Below are positions 25,376-38,535 of a stretch of DNA of 64,000 nucleotides, piece by piece. Made by a program: the position numbers and the translations under genes. The stretch comes from Uloborus plumipes (lineage: Eukaryota; Arthropoda; Arachnida; Araneae; Uloboridae), in the NCBI GenBank assembly GCA_038373865.1, contig JAXGGA010005836.1, positions 1 to 64,000 on the forward strand. Direction: 5' to 3'. A model generated the notes under the pieces. That model ran no database searches. It saw only the letters and a list, made by a program, of their open reading frames with translations, and had not been told where the DNA came from. The number at the start of each line of letters is the position of its first letter. The first letter of the stretch is position 1.

Positions 25376-26550
25376 GAACGTTGTAATTTTCTCTACACCT
25401 ACAGAGATTTTTGGAAACAAGCGGTACGCTCTAAATGATCTCCCAATGCTGCTTGGTCGTCGTAAACTAGCATTGAATATATAAGAATCAAACTTCCATT
25501 GTTAAACAGTTCAATTTACCTCACTATTCCAATTACTTCCTACTACCACTACTTATTAGATAAAACCATAATCTTAGTCAATTAAAGCGCTGACTTCTTT
25601 GAAAGATAAGCAAGTTTAACTGTAGTCAATCTTGCTAGCTGCTTGAAATATTTAATCTTTGTAATTCTCTCTCCTACTCACAGCTCTTTAATTGCATCTT
25701 CAACAATCATTGAGTGTTAATAACGATGTTCCTACAGTTAAAATTAAAATCAAATATCATGTAAAAACACTTATGGATTAATATCAATTTTTAGGAACAT
25801 TCCTGTGATTTCTCTATGATAACTGAAATCGTTTCTTAAATATATTTTTTTAAAGAACATTTTAAAATAATACTAAAAGAAGGAAACTCTTTCCCACAAC
25901 TAACCACTCATATTATTCGTTTATACTGCAACTACCCAGGTTGCATTTCAGCAAAATATTTCACGATACATTCGCATTTTAGCGTAAATGAATTTTCTTC
26001 ACCATGTGTTGTAATTAAATTCCACTATACAAACGAAACGAAAATGTTCAACTTCGAGTTGAAATTTTACGGAATACTTTTGTGCTACATGTGCTAAATT
26101 TTAATATTGTTCTAAACTAGGACTGACTTGACTTACAAATATGAACTACGTTCAAAGTTATGAGAGCGTAACTAAAAAGGAGAAATCAGTTACATTTAGG
26201 CTTTAAATAACAAAATTGGCTCCTAGTAAAGCATTTGAAAAAATAAAAAATAATTCAAGATTTCAAAAATAATTTTTCTTATATAATATTTGAAGTAATT
26301 GTGCTGTAATACATTAATAAGTAAATATGATTAATCTAATTAATAATGGTCTCGAAATTAAATAGAAATGTTTTATTAATAGAAACGATATAGATAAAAA
26401 ATATCAAGCATTAAAATTTACTCATTTCTTCCTTAAGGTGTTTTGTTACAGAAAAGTAAACATTTTGTTGTTTCTACCAACAATTTAATGCTATGATAGT
26501 ATAAAAATGAAAAAATAAAATAAAATTTGTATTTAATGAGTTATAATATA

Positions 26551-27201
26551 CAGGGTGTCCACTCCAATCGTGGACCAATAGCTAATTTCTAAACCATTAG
26601 AGATAAGCATAGAGTTTATTTAGGAAAAAATCTCTAAATTACGAAAGGAATTTTTGGTCTATTCAATGTTTTTCAAAAAATCAAATTTTGAAAGAGTTAC
26701 GAAATTTAAATTTTTATACAGCCCCCCAGTCCTATCAATCATATTTAGTAAAACATTCTTGACGCTGTAACGTTTAAAACTAAAAAAAAATCACTCTTCT
26801 ACCACAAAAATTGACCGAGTTATGACGTTTTGAAAAATCAAGATTTTGCATTGTTTCATGACGTCATCGAGAGATCGCTCAAGGGACCGTATGCGAAATC
26901 CTTCAAAATCTTGATTTTTCAAAACGTCATAACTCGGTCAATTTTTGTCGTAGAAGAGTGATTTTTTTTTAGTTTTAAACGTTACAGTGTCAAGAATGTT
27001 TTACTAAACATGATTGATATGATTGGGGGGCTGTATAAAAATTTAAATTTCGCAACTTTTTCAAAATTTGATTTTTTGAAAAACATTGAATAGACCAAAA
27101 ATTCCTTTCGTAATTTGGAGATTTTTTCCTAAATAAACTATATGCTTATCTCTAACGGTTTAGAAATTAGCTATTGGTCCACGATTGGAGTGGACACCCT
27201 G
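26551..27201. mobile_element. 651-bp foldback MITE, TA-flanked (right arm)
   Basis: Mirror copy of the element at 23305-23955 (position sum 50506). The ends and the loop agree in every stretch I compared. Because the unit is palindromic, the right half of the left-arm copy is also a near match in direct orientation, which will confuse short-read mapping. Confidence 0.85.
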
Positions 27202-27330
27202 TATATTCTCTCGTTTCTATAATCTGAAATTATTTGAAAGTTTTCTACACAAGGTCATAAGTAGATTCAGCAAAGTGTATTTAAAAAAAAAAGAAAAAAA
27301 AAACCTAAATGAACGTATTGAATAGCAAGT

Positions 27331-27746
27331 TACCGCCCTTGAGCCAAGGCTTAAGCAGAACTAAATGAAAGTATTCATGATTCAATGGATTATTCGCTAA
27401 ATATCACCAATAACGGCTAATGAAACCCGATTAGTGTTTTTGCTAAAAGTTTCCCCACGTTGGCGACAAGAACTTGAGCACCAAAAGCTTGGCGATTTAC
27501 CGCCACGTACCAGCCACGTATAACATCATTCAAGCCAACATTGAAATTAACACTAATTTGTTCCGAAAAGGTGTCAAAAGCCCTCTTTGGAGCATCCGAA
27601 TGAATGCAAAAGGGGAAGTGCACAACTAAAATCCACTCAGAACCTAACTGTAAAATTTCAATTTTCTACGGCATACAATTTTTAAGTTATTACAGACATA
27701 CAGACAGACACCGTGAGAAAGCTCGTAGTAAAAAATAATGTTTTGC
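27331..27746 (-). repeat. Mirror copy of the dispersed repeat with 68-codon frame
   Basis: Inverted counterpart of 22760-23175. The short frame at 27417-27623 translates identically to that at 22883-23089. Confidence 0.35.
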
Positions 27747-29036
27747 TATGATTATATATTATAAAATTTATTTTCCATGGCATTGTTTACATACAAAATG
27801 CTATAAGAATTATTTTCATAACTCACTTCGTTTGTCATTTCTTACTTTGACGGATAGTATTCCCTGCCTATTTATGGGTTTTAGCCAAAAGTTTTAATAA
27901 TCGAAAATGTACAAAAATAAATAAGCAAATTTAAGATAAAATAATATACTAAAGTATTTAATAATTAAATATTTTCTAAACGTTCGGCTAGTTGTTAATT
28001 AAAAGTCTAAATGCTAAAGATTATCATTTTTTATCGGAAGCCCATTCAGTTTTAAGTAATTAATGAATCATAAAAAGTGTTGTAAAAAAATAAAAGATTT
28101 TATACTAACGCATACAGTTCAGTATTTTAAAATAATAAATTAAAAGAAAAATAAGTTGCAATGATTGTTTGGGAACAATAAAATAAGTTCATTTTGCTGT
28201 ATCATTAAAAAAATCTTGTAATCAAAATAAACTATTCTTTTTGTTGAATAAAACCGTTTATCAATGAGACGATTTTGACACAAAAATGATTTTCATCATT
28301 TCCTAGAAGACTCTTCTTCTTACATTTGTTGCTTTTATAGCAAGCAAATCTATTCAAAAGATCTAAGTTATGATGTGAACTTTTTAAAGTAATTTTGTTC
28401 GCTTTTAGCACTTTTTTTAATTTACTGATTACTAAAACTTCATTTTACATTAAGTTAATCTAAAAATGCGCTGAGTATATATCCATAACGAACCCTTTCT
28501 ATCCCATTTTATGGTTAACAAAACATCGGTATTCACTTTTATGCATAGGAAGCTCATTAAATAACTGAACAGAAAAAATGAAATTTGTAAATTTTTAGAC
28601 AATGACCGGTTCATAAGGCCACTCGGGACTAAACTTCCACTATCCTAAATCGTAATAAACTCTCATTCCAGGCCCATTATTATTACAAGCGTTCGAAACT
28701 TCACACATAATTTATCAGCCCGATGGTCCTAAATTTCCCTACAATTTACTTGGATCATTGTGTAGCGCTCGTGGCTAAAAGTCGACGCCTGAGTATACTA
28801 AGTGCCGTAATAAAGGTTGGAAAATGAAAGCAAAAGAAGTGATGAAAAAAGGCAGCGAAAATTTTTCGCTGTCACTAACTGGCTTCCGAAAATACATCCA
28901 GGTAGTGTCCCAAGGGATCTTAGGTATCTAGGAAACTCTACCTAATGATAGGATTGCTAAGTTTTGGATGTTGCCATGGGTAACCAAAATCAAGCTGTAA
29001 AAGCACACAACAAGCATGGGGTTAGGGGTATAATTT

Positions 29037-29264
29037 ATGGTTCTTAGGGGGCCACCACTCGTGTATAATAGATACGGGAAACCATGTAATTGCGCTAGGA
29101 GGCGGGCGTGCGAACTTGGGAGGAAAGAAAATAGATGGAGATTTCAGCACCTGTCAGCCACCATTGTTCCAAGTCAAGCATCGGTAGGAGATAAATGGCT
29201 GGCAATATCTGGTACATCTACAGGCGAATATGCTGTGAGATATGCTGAAGGTTTTAATTTTTAA
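29037..29264 (+). CDS. 75-codon ORF, mirror copy (doubtful)
   Basis: Identical in translation to the minus-strand frame at 21242-21469, because it lies in the second palindrome arm. It begins right after a GC-richer lead-in containing GTTGCCATGGGTAACC (28971-28986). No recognised domain; most likely part of a repeat. Confidence 0.15.
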   Translation: MVLRGPPLVYNRYGKPCNCARRRACELGRKENRWRFQHLSATIVPSQASVGDKWLAISGTSTGEYAVRYAEGFNF

Positions 29265-29667
29265 GATATACAATGTGTACAGGTGATTTGCTAATGAATC
29301 CGGAGTAATATGTTTCCAATTGTTATTTTTTTGCATGCACTTTTTATTGAATACGTATTTAAGCCAGAAAAGTTAAATTTTAGCTCATTTTCATAAAATA
29401 ATCTGTAATTTTAAATAAAGTTGTTCTACGTCCCATACATAAAAAAATAATAATAATAAAAAGCAAGAACTGAGGCACACATAAGCAAAGTGAAAAATGT
29501 GAAGAAAGGAAAATTAAAATATATGTTTTTCAAATTTTCTGATAAACAGCTATGTTTTGTTGTAGTAAGATCACTTTTGCAGCCGTGATTCGAGTTGCTA
29601 TGATTAGAAAGTTCATGGAGTATTATGCAATGAGTTACCTCCCATAAGCGAGGGCTGAGACAGAACT

Positions 29668-29937
29668 GAAGCAAATGCACCCACAGCTCGATCATAGCAT
29701 CCTAAGACTGCAGTTTCGTCCTTATTGTGGACTCCTCAGTTAAGAATAGCCAATGATCGAGCTGGAGGCAAAAATCCTCTTAATGTAGCCAAGATAGCCA
29801 ACAAACTGCTAGATAAAGTGAATTTATCTTACCAGCGAGCGTCCACAAACCATGGTGCGGCTCAACTCGAAATTTGAAGGCAAAAGCTGGGTAATATGCA
29901 ATGAGTTACCGCCCATAAGCCAGGGCTGTGGCAGAAC
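29668..29937. repeat. Shoulder and half-hairpin units (right arm)
   Basis: Counterpart of 20569-20840. It carries the half hairpin GCAAATGCACCCACAGCTCG at 29670 and the shoulder CCGCCCATAAGCCAGGGCTG near 29909. Compared with the left arm there are around 14 substitutions, several clustered at the position corresponding to 20750-20790. Confidence 0.6.
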
Positions 29938-30051
29938 TGAAGCAAATGCACCCACAGCTCGATTATAGCATCCAAAGACTGCAGTTTCGTCCTTAAGGAC
30001 GAAACTGCAGTCTTAGGATGCTATGATCGAGCTGTGGGTGCATTTGCTTCA
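29938..30051. repeat. Loopless 114-bp palindrome (right arm)
   Basis: Mirror of the hairpin at 20431-20568, but the 24-bp loop is absent: the two halves meet at CGTCCTTAAGGACG (about 29988-30001). Only three or so stem mismatches remain (GATTATAG against CTATGATC; CATCCAAAG against CTTAGGATG). It would extrude readily as a cruciform. Confidence 0.85.
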
Positions 30052-30973
30052 TGGAGTATCTCTTAGTAAACTTAAAATTCCTAGTGCAGTTTCGCAACGA
30101 ATAGAGCCTGGGTCCCTCTATCTAGTAGAGAAACTGGGTGTTAAAACTCTTGTGACAATGGCATTTCGCCAATAGTGGTGCTACATGAAAGAATGGGTGC
30201 CAGTCTCGGGGAATGCACTAGGTTTGCAAATACTTAGTAGCTTCTCACAATACATAAAATTTGCTTCAAATCCTGAAAAGCTAATAACGTTATTAAACAT
30301 CTTAATTGAAACAAAATGTGAATAAACAATTAATAAATATTAGAAAACAACAAATATACTGATAAGCAGCATAAGAAAAAGGATATTTTTAAGGGTAAAT
30401 TACTTATTACTTAAATAAGGAGTTTTTATTGCCGTACAGTTTTACGAGAAGCTGCATTTAAAGCTAATATCGTACTTAAGGAAAATGGGTTAAATCGTGA
30501 GTAGCACTACTAGTAATAAAAAATATGTTGTGTCAGGAAAACAAGTCACTTTAAAACGCAGACCGAGGTTTAGAGCAAGCTGTCTTAAAAACAAGCAAGA
30601 TAAAATGTGGCATTAAATTTGCATATCGCGTTGAAATATTTTACTAGTTTAAGTAAGTAAAATACTATTTTAAATGATTACAAGGAATAATAGTTGTACA
30701 CACATCTTAAAATATGTCTCTCTTTAAAATTACCACCTTCGAAAAATCGTCCTATATTAAGTTTGTATTCTGTGTATTAAGTAGTGTTCTAATTTTCTAT
30801 TTTAGTGTCATCATAAAATACCAATTTAGGTCACTTAAATTTAGGGACATATGTTAAGCAATACATTAAAAAAAGCTAATTAATTCGTTCTAAAAATTTA
30901 TAAGTACATTGACAGCAACATTTTTTTTTATTTGAAAAAAAAAAAAAACTAAGGTGCATTACTAACTGTTATT

Positions 30974-31339
30974 TTATCGGTAAAGCAGGTAAGAGTTATT
31001 TACTATAGAATTTTCGCTTTGCAAATTACATGTCTGGCAATTTGTGTGTAAAGTTTTAATAAGTTGTACAAGACAGTTTGATGAAAATATTTTGAAATAA
31101 AAGGTAATATATTGAAATGAGGCGACATTTGTTTCTATAAAATATGTGTACATGGCAATAGCTTTAGTTTTACGTCTCACTGTGACAGGTGCAAGTGGCT
31201 TAAGGTAAGACACGCCTAAGTAACCCTTATTTGAAACGCTTAAGCATAGCACATTAACACTATTTTTACTTAACCTACCCGGTCTACGCTTGCGTGTTTT
31301 TGCTGAAAATTTTGTCGTTGGTTTTTTTTCGGTAAACAT
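30974..31339 (-). CDS. 121-codon ORF, mirror copy (doubtful)
   Basis: No nucleotide difference from 19144-19509 was seen on comparison. Same judgement as for the left-arm copy: probably not a gene. Confidence 0.12.
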   Translation of the reverse strand: MFTEKKPTTKFSAKTRKRRPGRLSKNSVNVLCLSVSNKGYLGVSYLKPLAPVTVRRKTKAIAMYTYFIETNVASFQYITFYFKIFSSNCLVQLIKTLHTNCQTCNLQSENSIVNNSYLLYR

Positions 31340-33083
31340 TCATACTATATCTTAAATTCTTTGCGAAATATGTAAAAAAAGCTACATTTTACAGAACAAA
31401 TATGTCCATGTTTATTTAAAGCTCAATTGAATCATTTAACCATTCGCTCTTCAACGTGCTTTATTTTTGTTACCTTTATCGATTTCGTCTTTAGTTACTT
31501 AGCATTTTTTTATCTTAACAAACTACTTGCTTTATAATGGCACTTCGTTCATTTAATTAACAAACGTTTATCTAAAAGATAAAGGTTATTTTTTAAGAAT
31601 ATTCTTTATATCTTTGTCTCAATAAGTCATTTTAACCAAGAAGGAACTAACGCCTGTTATTTTCTTTTCAGGTAAGTGTTGAATCAGACTGCTTCTATCC
31701 GTTTAGCTACTGGAAGAAAAGATATGTTATAGAGCAATGTAACGAACGGATTTTTATAATTAATCTGGCTCACATAGATGTTGTTTAGTTTTGTTCAGAA
31801 AACTTTTCCTTAAAGGAAAGTAATATCTTACATTGCAGTTTAGAGAGAAACAGCAATTTTATTGATGAAGTACATCTCTATATTTTTTTATTTTAACGCA
31901 TTATTTTGCCAGAATTATCAATTTTCAAAGTACTATTTTAAATATAAATTATCGGAACAATTCACACATTTAGAAATAATTCTTTACAGTGTATGATTTA
32001 AATCGAAATTCCAAAATTTTATAAAAATCCGTTTCGTCATTTTGTCCGTAAAAGGAGAATAATGAAAGGTAAGTTGCTTTCGCTTAATTTTACTTTCCCA
32101 GTTTAAAAATTTTACGATAATCTTATATTATACTTAAATATTTCTAGCTTCAATTGAAGTTACATCATACATAAATAGATTTAATGTTAACTACAGTGGG
32201 TTTTAGTAGATTATTGTTATGGAAATGATAATCAAAATTTCAAAACTAACCTTATAATGTATACGTTATTGTTTTTGAATACGAAACGAAAAACTTTTTA
32301 CATGGAAGTTACATGGTCTTTAAATAACTGTAATTAATAAACACAATAACTATGAATAGAAAACAGAGAGCGCTTTTTAATTCTGTTTTTTCCTTGAATA
32401 GTTCAAATGTAAAAAGTGCATCATTTTGTTACCCCCTGGCCCCCCTTTCCCAAAGTAAAAGAACACCACAACCTGTAGACTAAAAATTTATGGTCGTTTT
32501 ATTTTTGAAAATGTGAACAATTCAGTTAATGTTGCATTTTATAAAATTAAAAAACAAAATGAACGCTTATTTTCAATAGCAAATTACGAGCATCGAGTCA
32601 TTTCATAATTCTTTAATCGGGAGAGGAAGGGGTCAATTCGTTTTTTATACTATTATCTTTGTGCTTTTGTGGCACGTATTTTGAATTAACATTTCACATA
32701 CGTACATTTCAAGATTAATTATATGGTGATTGACATTTATTTCACTATGCATATGCTTCGATATTTAAATTGTCAAAAGAAACAATAATCCAGAATTTAT
32801 TCGTTGCGTATGATTCTACCGTGATTTGAACCGACGCGTTGCTTTTGGCAACCAAATGGAGAATTTTTAACTTGCATAAAACTATGAATTCAACAATGCA
32901 GGAAGAGTGACAGCAATGTGAAATATTGCCTAAACTGCATTCCATCTCTTTACGAAAGAATAATACTATGACATTTCTTTACTTTAAAGATAACCGTCTT
33001 AACTTGAGAAATGACATGCGATAGTTATTGAAAAAGTGGGCTAAGCTACGATTTGAGGAAAATTAGAGTTAATTCTATATTAA

Positions 33084-33599
33084 CCCATTAATGCCTGACA
33101 TTTTTTTTTTCCAAAGATATTTTGTATACTGGTTACAAACAGTGTTTAAAGGACGGGAAAAATAATTTTAAAAATATTATGTAAAAAATAATTGTTTTAT
33201 TAAGGAAAGGAAAATCGTCCCTTAAAAGTTACGATAGACCCCAGAGGGTACACACTTGTTTTACTAAAAAAAAATTCTGCCTACGATGTAGTATTTAAAA
33301 AGATATTTTATAAGAAGAAATAAAATCAGCAATTAACATAAACTGGGAAGCTAGGAATCACTTTGAAAACTTAGCTTTTCTTCTTGCGATTGTGTACGAT
33401 GTCATTTTTGATAAAGAGCATATTAAAACTGCTACAGAACACACTTTACAATGTTTATGTGCAGCAATCTGTTAATAACGAATTGAAACAATACCAAGGT
33501 ACTAACTAAACACTATTATTTGGTTGAAATGTTCATTTTGGGGAAATTCAGACCCTTTTTTGGACCGTCCCTAAAAAAGGGACGCTAGGCATTAATGGG
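33084..33599. mobile_element. piggyBac-like MITE (right arm)
   Basis: Mirror of 16866-17378 with TTAA at 33080-33083 and 33600-33603. A few substitutions and one-base indels separate it from the left copy (for example six versus five T in the small internal palindrome). The shared insertion shows that the MITE was in place before the inverted duplication. Confidence 0.85.
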
Positions 33600-35876
33600 T
33601 TAATACCTGCCGCTGAAGCAACTTGCAACATTTATTTAAATTCATTAAAAAAGGAAAATGTCTAAAATGAATGAAGACTAAGAATGAGAATTAGGTCTTA
33701 CATGTTACGTCTTTTTAATATTTTAACAAAGTTATGAAAAAAAAGTGTTTTGCACTATTAATACAGAGTTTTTAACTAACAAAAAGAAGTTGGGTCAGGT
33801 GAGGTAAAATGAGTCAGTTTTTTTAGAAAATTCCTAACAAAAATGTGCAAGTAATATATTCTTACTGCATTGTCATTTGTAACGAATTGTAAACAACAGC
33901 TTGAAATAAAACTTTCTTTACAGATTGCAATGAAGAAATTCTTAAAATGCACTTCGTTGCTAATTCGATTTAATTTTTTTAAGGCAAACTAAAGTTATCG
34001 CAACTAACGTAACGCCATATTTTGAAGCATTACTTAGTATTATATTGAAACCACTCTTTTTTTTTTTTTCACTTTCACATTTCTATTCTCTGCATTGAAA
34101 GTTAGTGTTAATTGCAAAATTACTCCATGAGCTTAAGCATTATAATTTTGTACAAATTTTTGTCAATCATTAAATATATTTATTCTCTACTTAATATCAT
34201 GCAAGCAGAGCACTAACAAATATTAAAAAGTAATTTTTATACTTTAAGGCAAATAAAAAAAAACAATTAACTTATCACTAATGAATTAATTTAATAGTAG
34301 TTGTATAGAGTTATGAAGAATAATTTTTCACAATTACCAGCTCGCAAAAAGCTGATTTATTGGATATCGTCTAAGTTTCATCACTAAAATAAAAAATAAA
34401 GATAAAAACTTTTCAAAAATCACTAGTTTAAGGGCTAAATGGGAGTAAAAATGGCAACTCATACTCATTGAACCGCACTAAAGTTCCAATGCCATTTGCT
34501 GTGTGTAACTTAAATATTTCTTCAACAAAACTTCACCAGCGGTTTAAGAAGATTGAGAAAAAAAATATTTAAAGATATATTATGATATACGGAGAAAAAT
34601 ATTTAAGTGCTAAGCAAAAAAAAAATCACGAAGCGATATAAATATTGAACATAGAAACTTACTGTACAAAAAGATTTAACGTTTTCTGGTACTATGTTTT
34701 CGATTTTTCTTTTCTTTCCAAACATTCCGATTCTTGAAATATACTCAAGTAAGCTTAAAAGCATCTTTTTTTTCGTTTTCTCTTTTTGTTTTTTATAAAA
34801 AGACTGCATTTTTTAATGCACTTCAGAAATGATTATTTATTTAAAGAGATTTAAATAAAACGCTCTTCACATTTTCTGAAAAGTTGCCTAAAATAGTACG
34901 ATTTCTTTTTTAAAAGGAATGAATGAAAAATTGAGTAGCTCTTTTTGTTACATTATATATTTTTATTTCAATGAAAAAATTGGATTGAGCTCCTGAGAGT
35001 AGCGAACTATCGTGATTGAAAATAAGTTTGGAGAGAAGTAATAAATGTGCTTTTCGATTTTTTATCTTTGTTTAGCATGGAAAAACATTCATAAAAGTTT
35101 AATTTCTGAGTCAAACTAAAGTAACAGTTCCCTTTTCTTATGAACCAAAATTTGCTAAAGCATTTCTGTCTTCTTCGCGTTTGGTCGTTTGTTAATGATG
35201 CATTGTATCATGCAAACGATACTAACTTTAATTCAATTCTTCTAGTAGATTTTTTCAGTTTGGCACCAATTCTATCGTCTTGGCGTTTATTGCTGTTTTC
35301 CAATTAGTGAGCAGCTAGTTTTTTGATATTATTTTAACTTCACCTATTATAAAGATAGATTCAGTGATAACGATATCTAACTTATAGTTAATTTCTAGAT
35401 GCTGCAAGATAGAATAGTTGATGGAAATGGCCAGAGCGTTCTTACTACAAAATATATAGTTAGTGCTGTTACAGTGCGTTTTTTCTTTATTTTAATTTTC
35501 GCAATACATTATTGAATGTACCCAAGCTTTATGTTTGTCATTTTCTTGCTGTTAAAAATGGATTTATACCGCCCTCTTTTAGGGTAACCATTAAAGATTC
35601 TTATCCTTTTTCTCGCTAAGAAAAAATTTAAACCATTCCATGTATCTTGCAAAACTGAATGGAATTTAAACGATAATTCCCCAGTTTATCCTGACTTCAG
35701 CCACTGATCTTCAAAGAATTTCATATTTAAACTATCAAAGAAAGAAAATAAAAGTGTGGAAAATATTTTCCAAGCCCCCGTGAATGACTTCCGAGTTATA
35801 TCTTTTGGCCTTATCCCTTTGCTGCAAGATCTTCCGTAAAATATCCTTCTGTGTTGTATAAACGAAAAATCAACCA

Positions 35877-37051
35877 TGGAGCGAGCGAAAACGTTCGATA
35901 AATAAATTGAAGATTTGTATAACAGACAAGGTTTTACAGTTGTAATCTACGTTAATAAAAGATAAGTTTTACACTAAAAGTTTAAGATTTTGATGTATAC
36001 CGGTAACCCCTATAACTTTTAATGTTATTTTTTAAAAAATATTTTTCGAGCAGTGGGTTAAATATTATATTAATGACTGAAAATATAAGATGTCTTTTTT
36101 TTCTGACTTCAAATTGTTAGGCAAAAAGTTGGCCACTGAAGTCGCACGTGAATCATAAATAACGTATTGATAAAATATTACATAACGCAAAATTTAAGAT
36201 TGAGGAAGATGTTAGATAAGTCAAATAAAATCTATATTGTTGAAACTTATGCAAGAAAACTTGAAGTGATGAAAACAATTCGAGAGCTTTACAAAATACG
36301 AAGAAACATGTGCACCTTAGTTTGAATAAAAGCTCACAAAAAGAAGCTGGGTAGTCATTTTGTGGAATCTTCCATCATTGCATTTTTAAAAAAAGTGATA
36401 CAAGTCGTAAACAAGAATGTCAAAACATCTCAAATCGAGGTTTTATTCAAAAAAAAAAAAGCATTGTTAGCACAGTGTTTGAGTAACATCTACATTCCAT
36501 AGAGCCAAGGCTGCATATGAAACCATACCATAAATCTTCAACATCATTATGTTTGAAAGCGTTTCTTAAGATTTACTATTTCGAATAAATCTTGAAAAAG
36601 AAAACTTGCTTTATTCATAACGTTTAATCTTTTCAGTTACATTAAGAAACATGCAAGGTTGTGTCGTATTATGCCCAATTTAATCAGGGCATAACATTAA
36701 GGGGTCGTAATACCTTAAAAATGACCAAACGATCAAATTTTTTTAATTGCTTTTTTTTAATTAAAAGTTGTTTAAAACACTCAGAAAAAAACATCTCGTA
36801 GATATCATTCTCTTTTTTTAAAAAACGATGTCAGTGACTTTAGGTCATACACGCTTTATGTTTAACGAAAAGCTAAACTTTAAAGGGCTTTTTCTTGATG
36901 GTTTTTTTTTTTTTTTCTAGTTTCCATGTTACAGGAATCGCTATTTTTTTTTCTAAAAATGATATAGTTTTTAAAAAATCACTTTTTTTTTTGCTTTCAG
37001 AATAATATATTTAACAAAACTGTGCATTGAATAAGCATTTACCAAAATACT
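35877..37051. other. AT-rich sequence beyond the palindrome, no gene seen
   Basis: Unique DNA starting GGAGCGAGCGAAAACG. Several A and T runs. No coding or repeat structure found. Confidence 0.5.
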
Positions 37052-37685
37052 AGGGTAGATGGAAGAAGACGCCGTAGTTTTTGACTTTTATGTAAAATTG
37101 GGCATTGGTTTTATTTCTAAAAATATAATTTATCCACAAAATATGGACTTCTGTGACTGGGAAAGAAATAGGTTTCGCTTTGAAGGCACACTTTTTTACA
37201 ATGAAAGTTAATGATTACAAAACTCTTCTATTTTGACATCTTTCCCAACGGTTCGGGAAAATGTAGTTAGTGCAATTTTCGTAGGGGGAAGATGCCGTAC
37301 ACGACTTTTTGCGCCAACTACTGTACTTAATCGAGTCACATTTGTTTCGACGGTTCGGTGTAATTTTCTATGTCGATGTTTCGAGTAGAATCATTGTTTT
37401 CTCTAGGCCGTGCCAAAAAGCGACGACATCTTCCCCAAACGAAAGTACGGCATCTAGGCCAAAGGCATTAAACACTATTTTAAGCACTCATCAAAGCGGT
37501 AAAAATGAAAAATACTATAAAATCACCCCTTAAACCTGCGTAAATCAAAACCGATTTATATACACTCTTGATGTACATGCTCCTTCATTCTAACTGAGGG
37601 GCTATCTGTTTTTGTTGATGCTTGTAGGTGCAACATATTATGCGGCATCTTCCTCAATACGGCGTCTTCATCCAAATTACCTTAA
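37052..37685. mobile_element. Degenerate inverted-repeat element
   Basis: Left end AGGGTAGATGGAAGAAGACG-CCGTA; the right end (37650-37685) reads as its diverged complement, TACGGCGTCTTCATCC then AAATTACCTT. The motif AAGATGCCGTA and its complement recur inside (about 37289, 37418-37455, 37642), as subterminal repeats do. No transposase frame. Design resembles the element at 10508-11820: AGGGT ends plus an internal motif repeated in both orientations. Confidence 0.55.
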
Positions 37686-38535
37686 AATTTTTGAATCATG
37701 TTGAACCTTTAAAAACAAAATTTGATGATAAATATTCATGATTTTTTACATAAGCAGTTTCAGAATTTTTTTTAACCATTGTATGAACAAATGAATGCAG
37801 ATATCTAGACATAATTAAAATGATTATTTAGCAAAAATCATTTTCGAAATAAGTGCAAATATAAAAAATCCTTAGGTTTAAAAAAAAAAAAAAAATGAAA
37901 TTTTCTTCATTTTTTTAAGTGGATAGCATTTTTAATCTTTGAAAAAAAATAAATTGATTTTTAATTAGATGTTCGTGTAAAGGTTTCAAAGAATTCCATA
38001 TTTCACTTAAAATAAAAAAACAGATATGAAAGTAACGTTACCCCTTTACAAAAGAAAAATATAATTATTTTGCTAATATGTTAACGAAGAAGCAATTATG
38101 TGGAAATTTGCGATGAATAACACCTATTCTCTGATTCAATGTGTTGCGAACAAGAGTCAGTTTGAGTGGAATATATAATGTCGGAAGCAAACTCGCATTT
38201 ACAGTACACTTGCTGCTTGCTTTGTCCGGATGTGGAAAATTCATTTGTCCTGGGAAAACCAAATTCCAGAAAGAAAATTCTAATATTATTAAAATTGCTA
38301 TGCTTGAAATTGGTGAAATTATGAAAAATATTTTACAAAAAAATATTTTATGCATGAGGCAAATATTATTGTTATACCAAAATAAGAACATCACAAATGT
38401 TATTGTAACCCTGAACCAAGAACAAAATCAAATTTTAGGTTGGTTTACTTTCCGCAGTTTCTTTCTTTCTATCCTCACAAATAAATTTTTTTATGTCCCG
38501 ACACATGTGTATCTATTTTCTTCGTACATTTTTCC
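37686..38535. other. AT-rich sequence, no gene seen
   Basis: Overlapping 109- and 135-codon frames lie on opposite strands around 38065-38548. Both are rich in I, L, F, K and N and have no domain, so they are read as chance ORFs. Confidence 0.45.

Larger units (their letters stand above)
25254..35876 (-). repeat. Right arm of the 21.3-kb palindrome
   Basis: Reverse complement of 14592-25252. Segments aligned by eye range from no differences in more than 100 bp (many places in 25.4-29.7 kb, and 35.27-35.46 kb) to about 11 differences in 400 bp (32.65-33.0 kb). The outer end is at CAACCA, 35871-35876; beyond it the sequence GGAGCGAGCGAAAACG is not found at the left edge. A 22-bp stretch present at about 18500 on the left is missing at about 31967 on the right. 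Confidence 0.97.

Noticed and set aside
25022..25484. Overlapping ORFs of 68-132 codons at the palindrome centre
   Set aside because: They read across the symmetry axis and mirror each other's sequence; frames differ between arms because of one-base indels.
14592..35876. Palindrome as a simple fold-back of one sequencing read
   Set aside because: Not fully excluded, but one molecule read twice should not give 24-bp and 22-bp indels and clustered substitutions beside long perfectly identical tracts, nor unique flanks on both sides. Kept only as an alternative to test.
35877..37051. Continuation of palindrome homology beyond the arms
   Set aside because: I looked for the reverse complement of 13.4-14.59 kb beyond 35876 and found no match, so the inverted duplication ends at these points.
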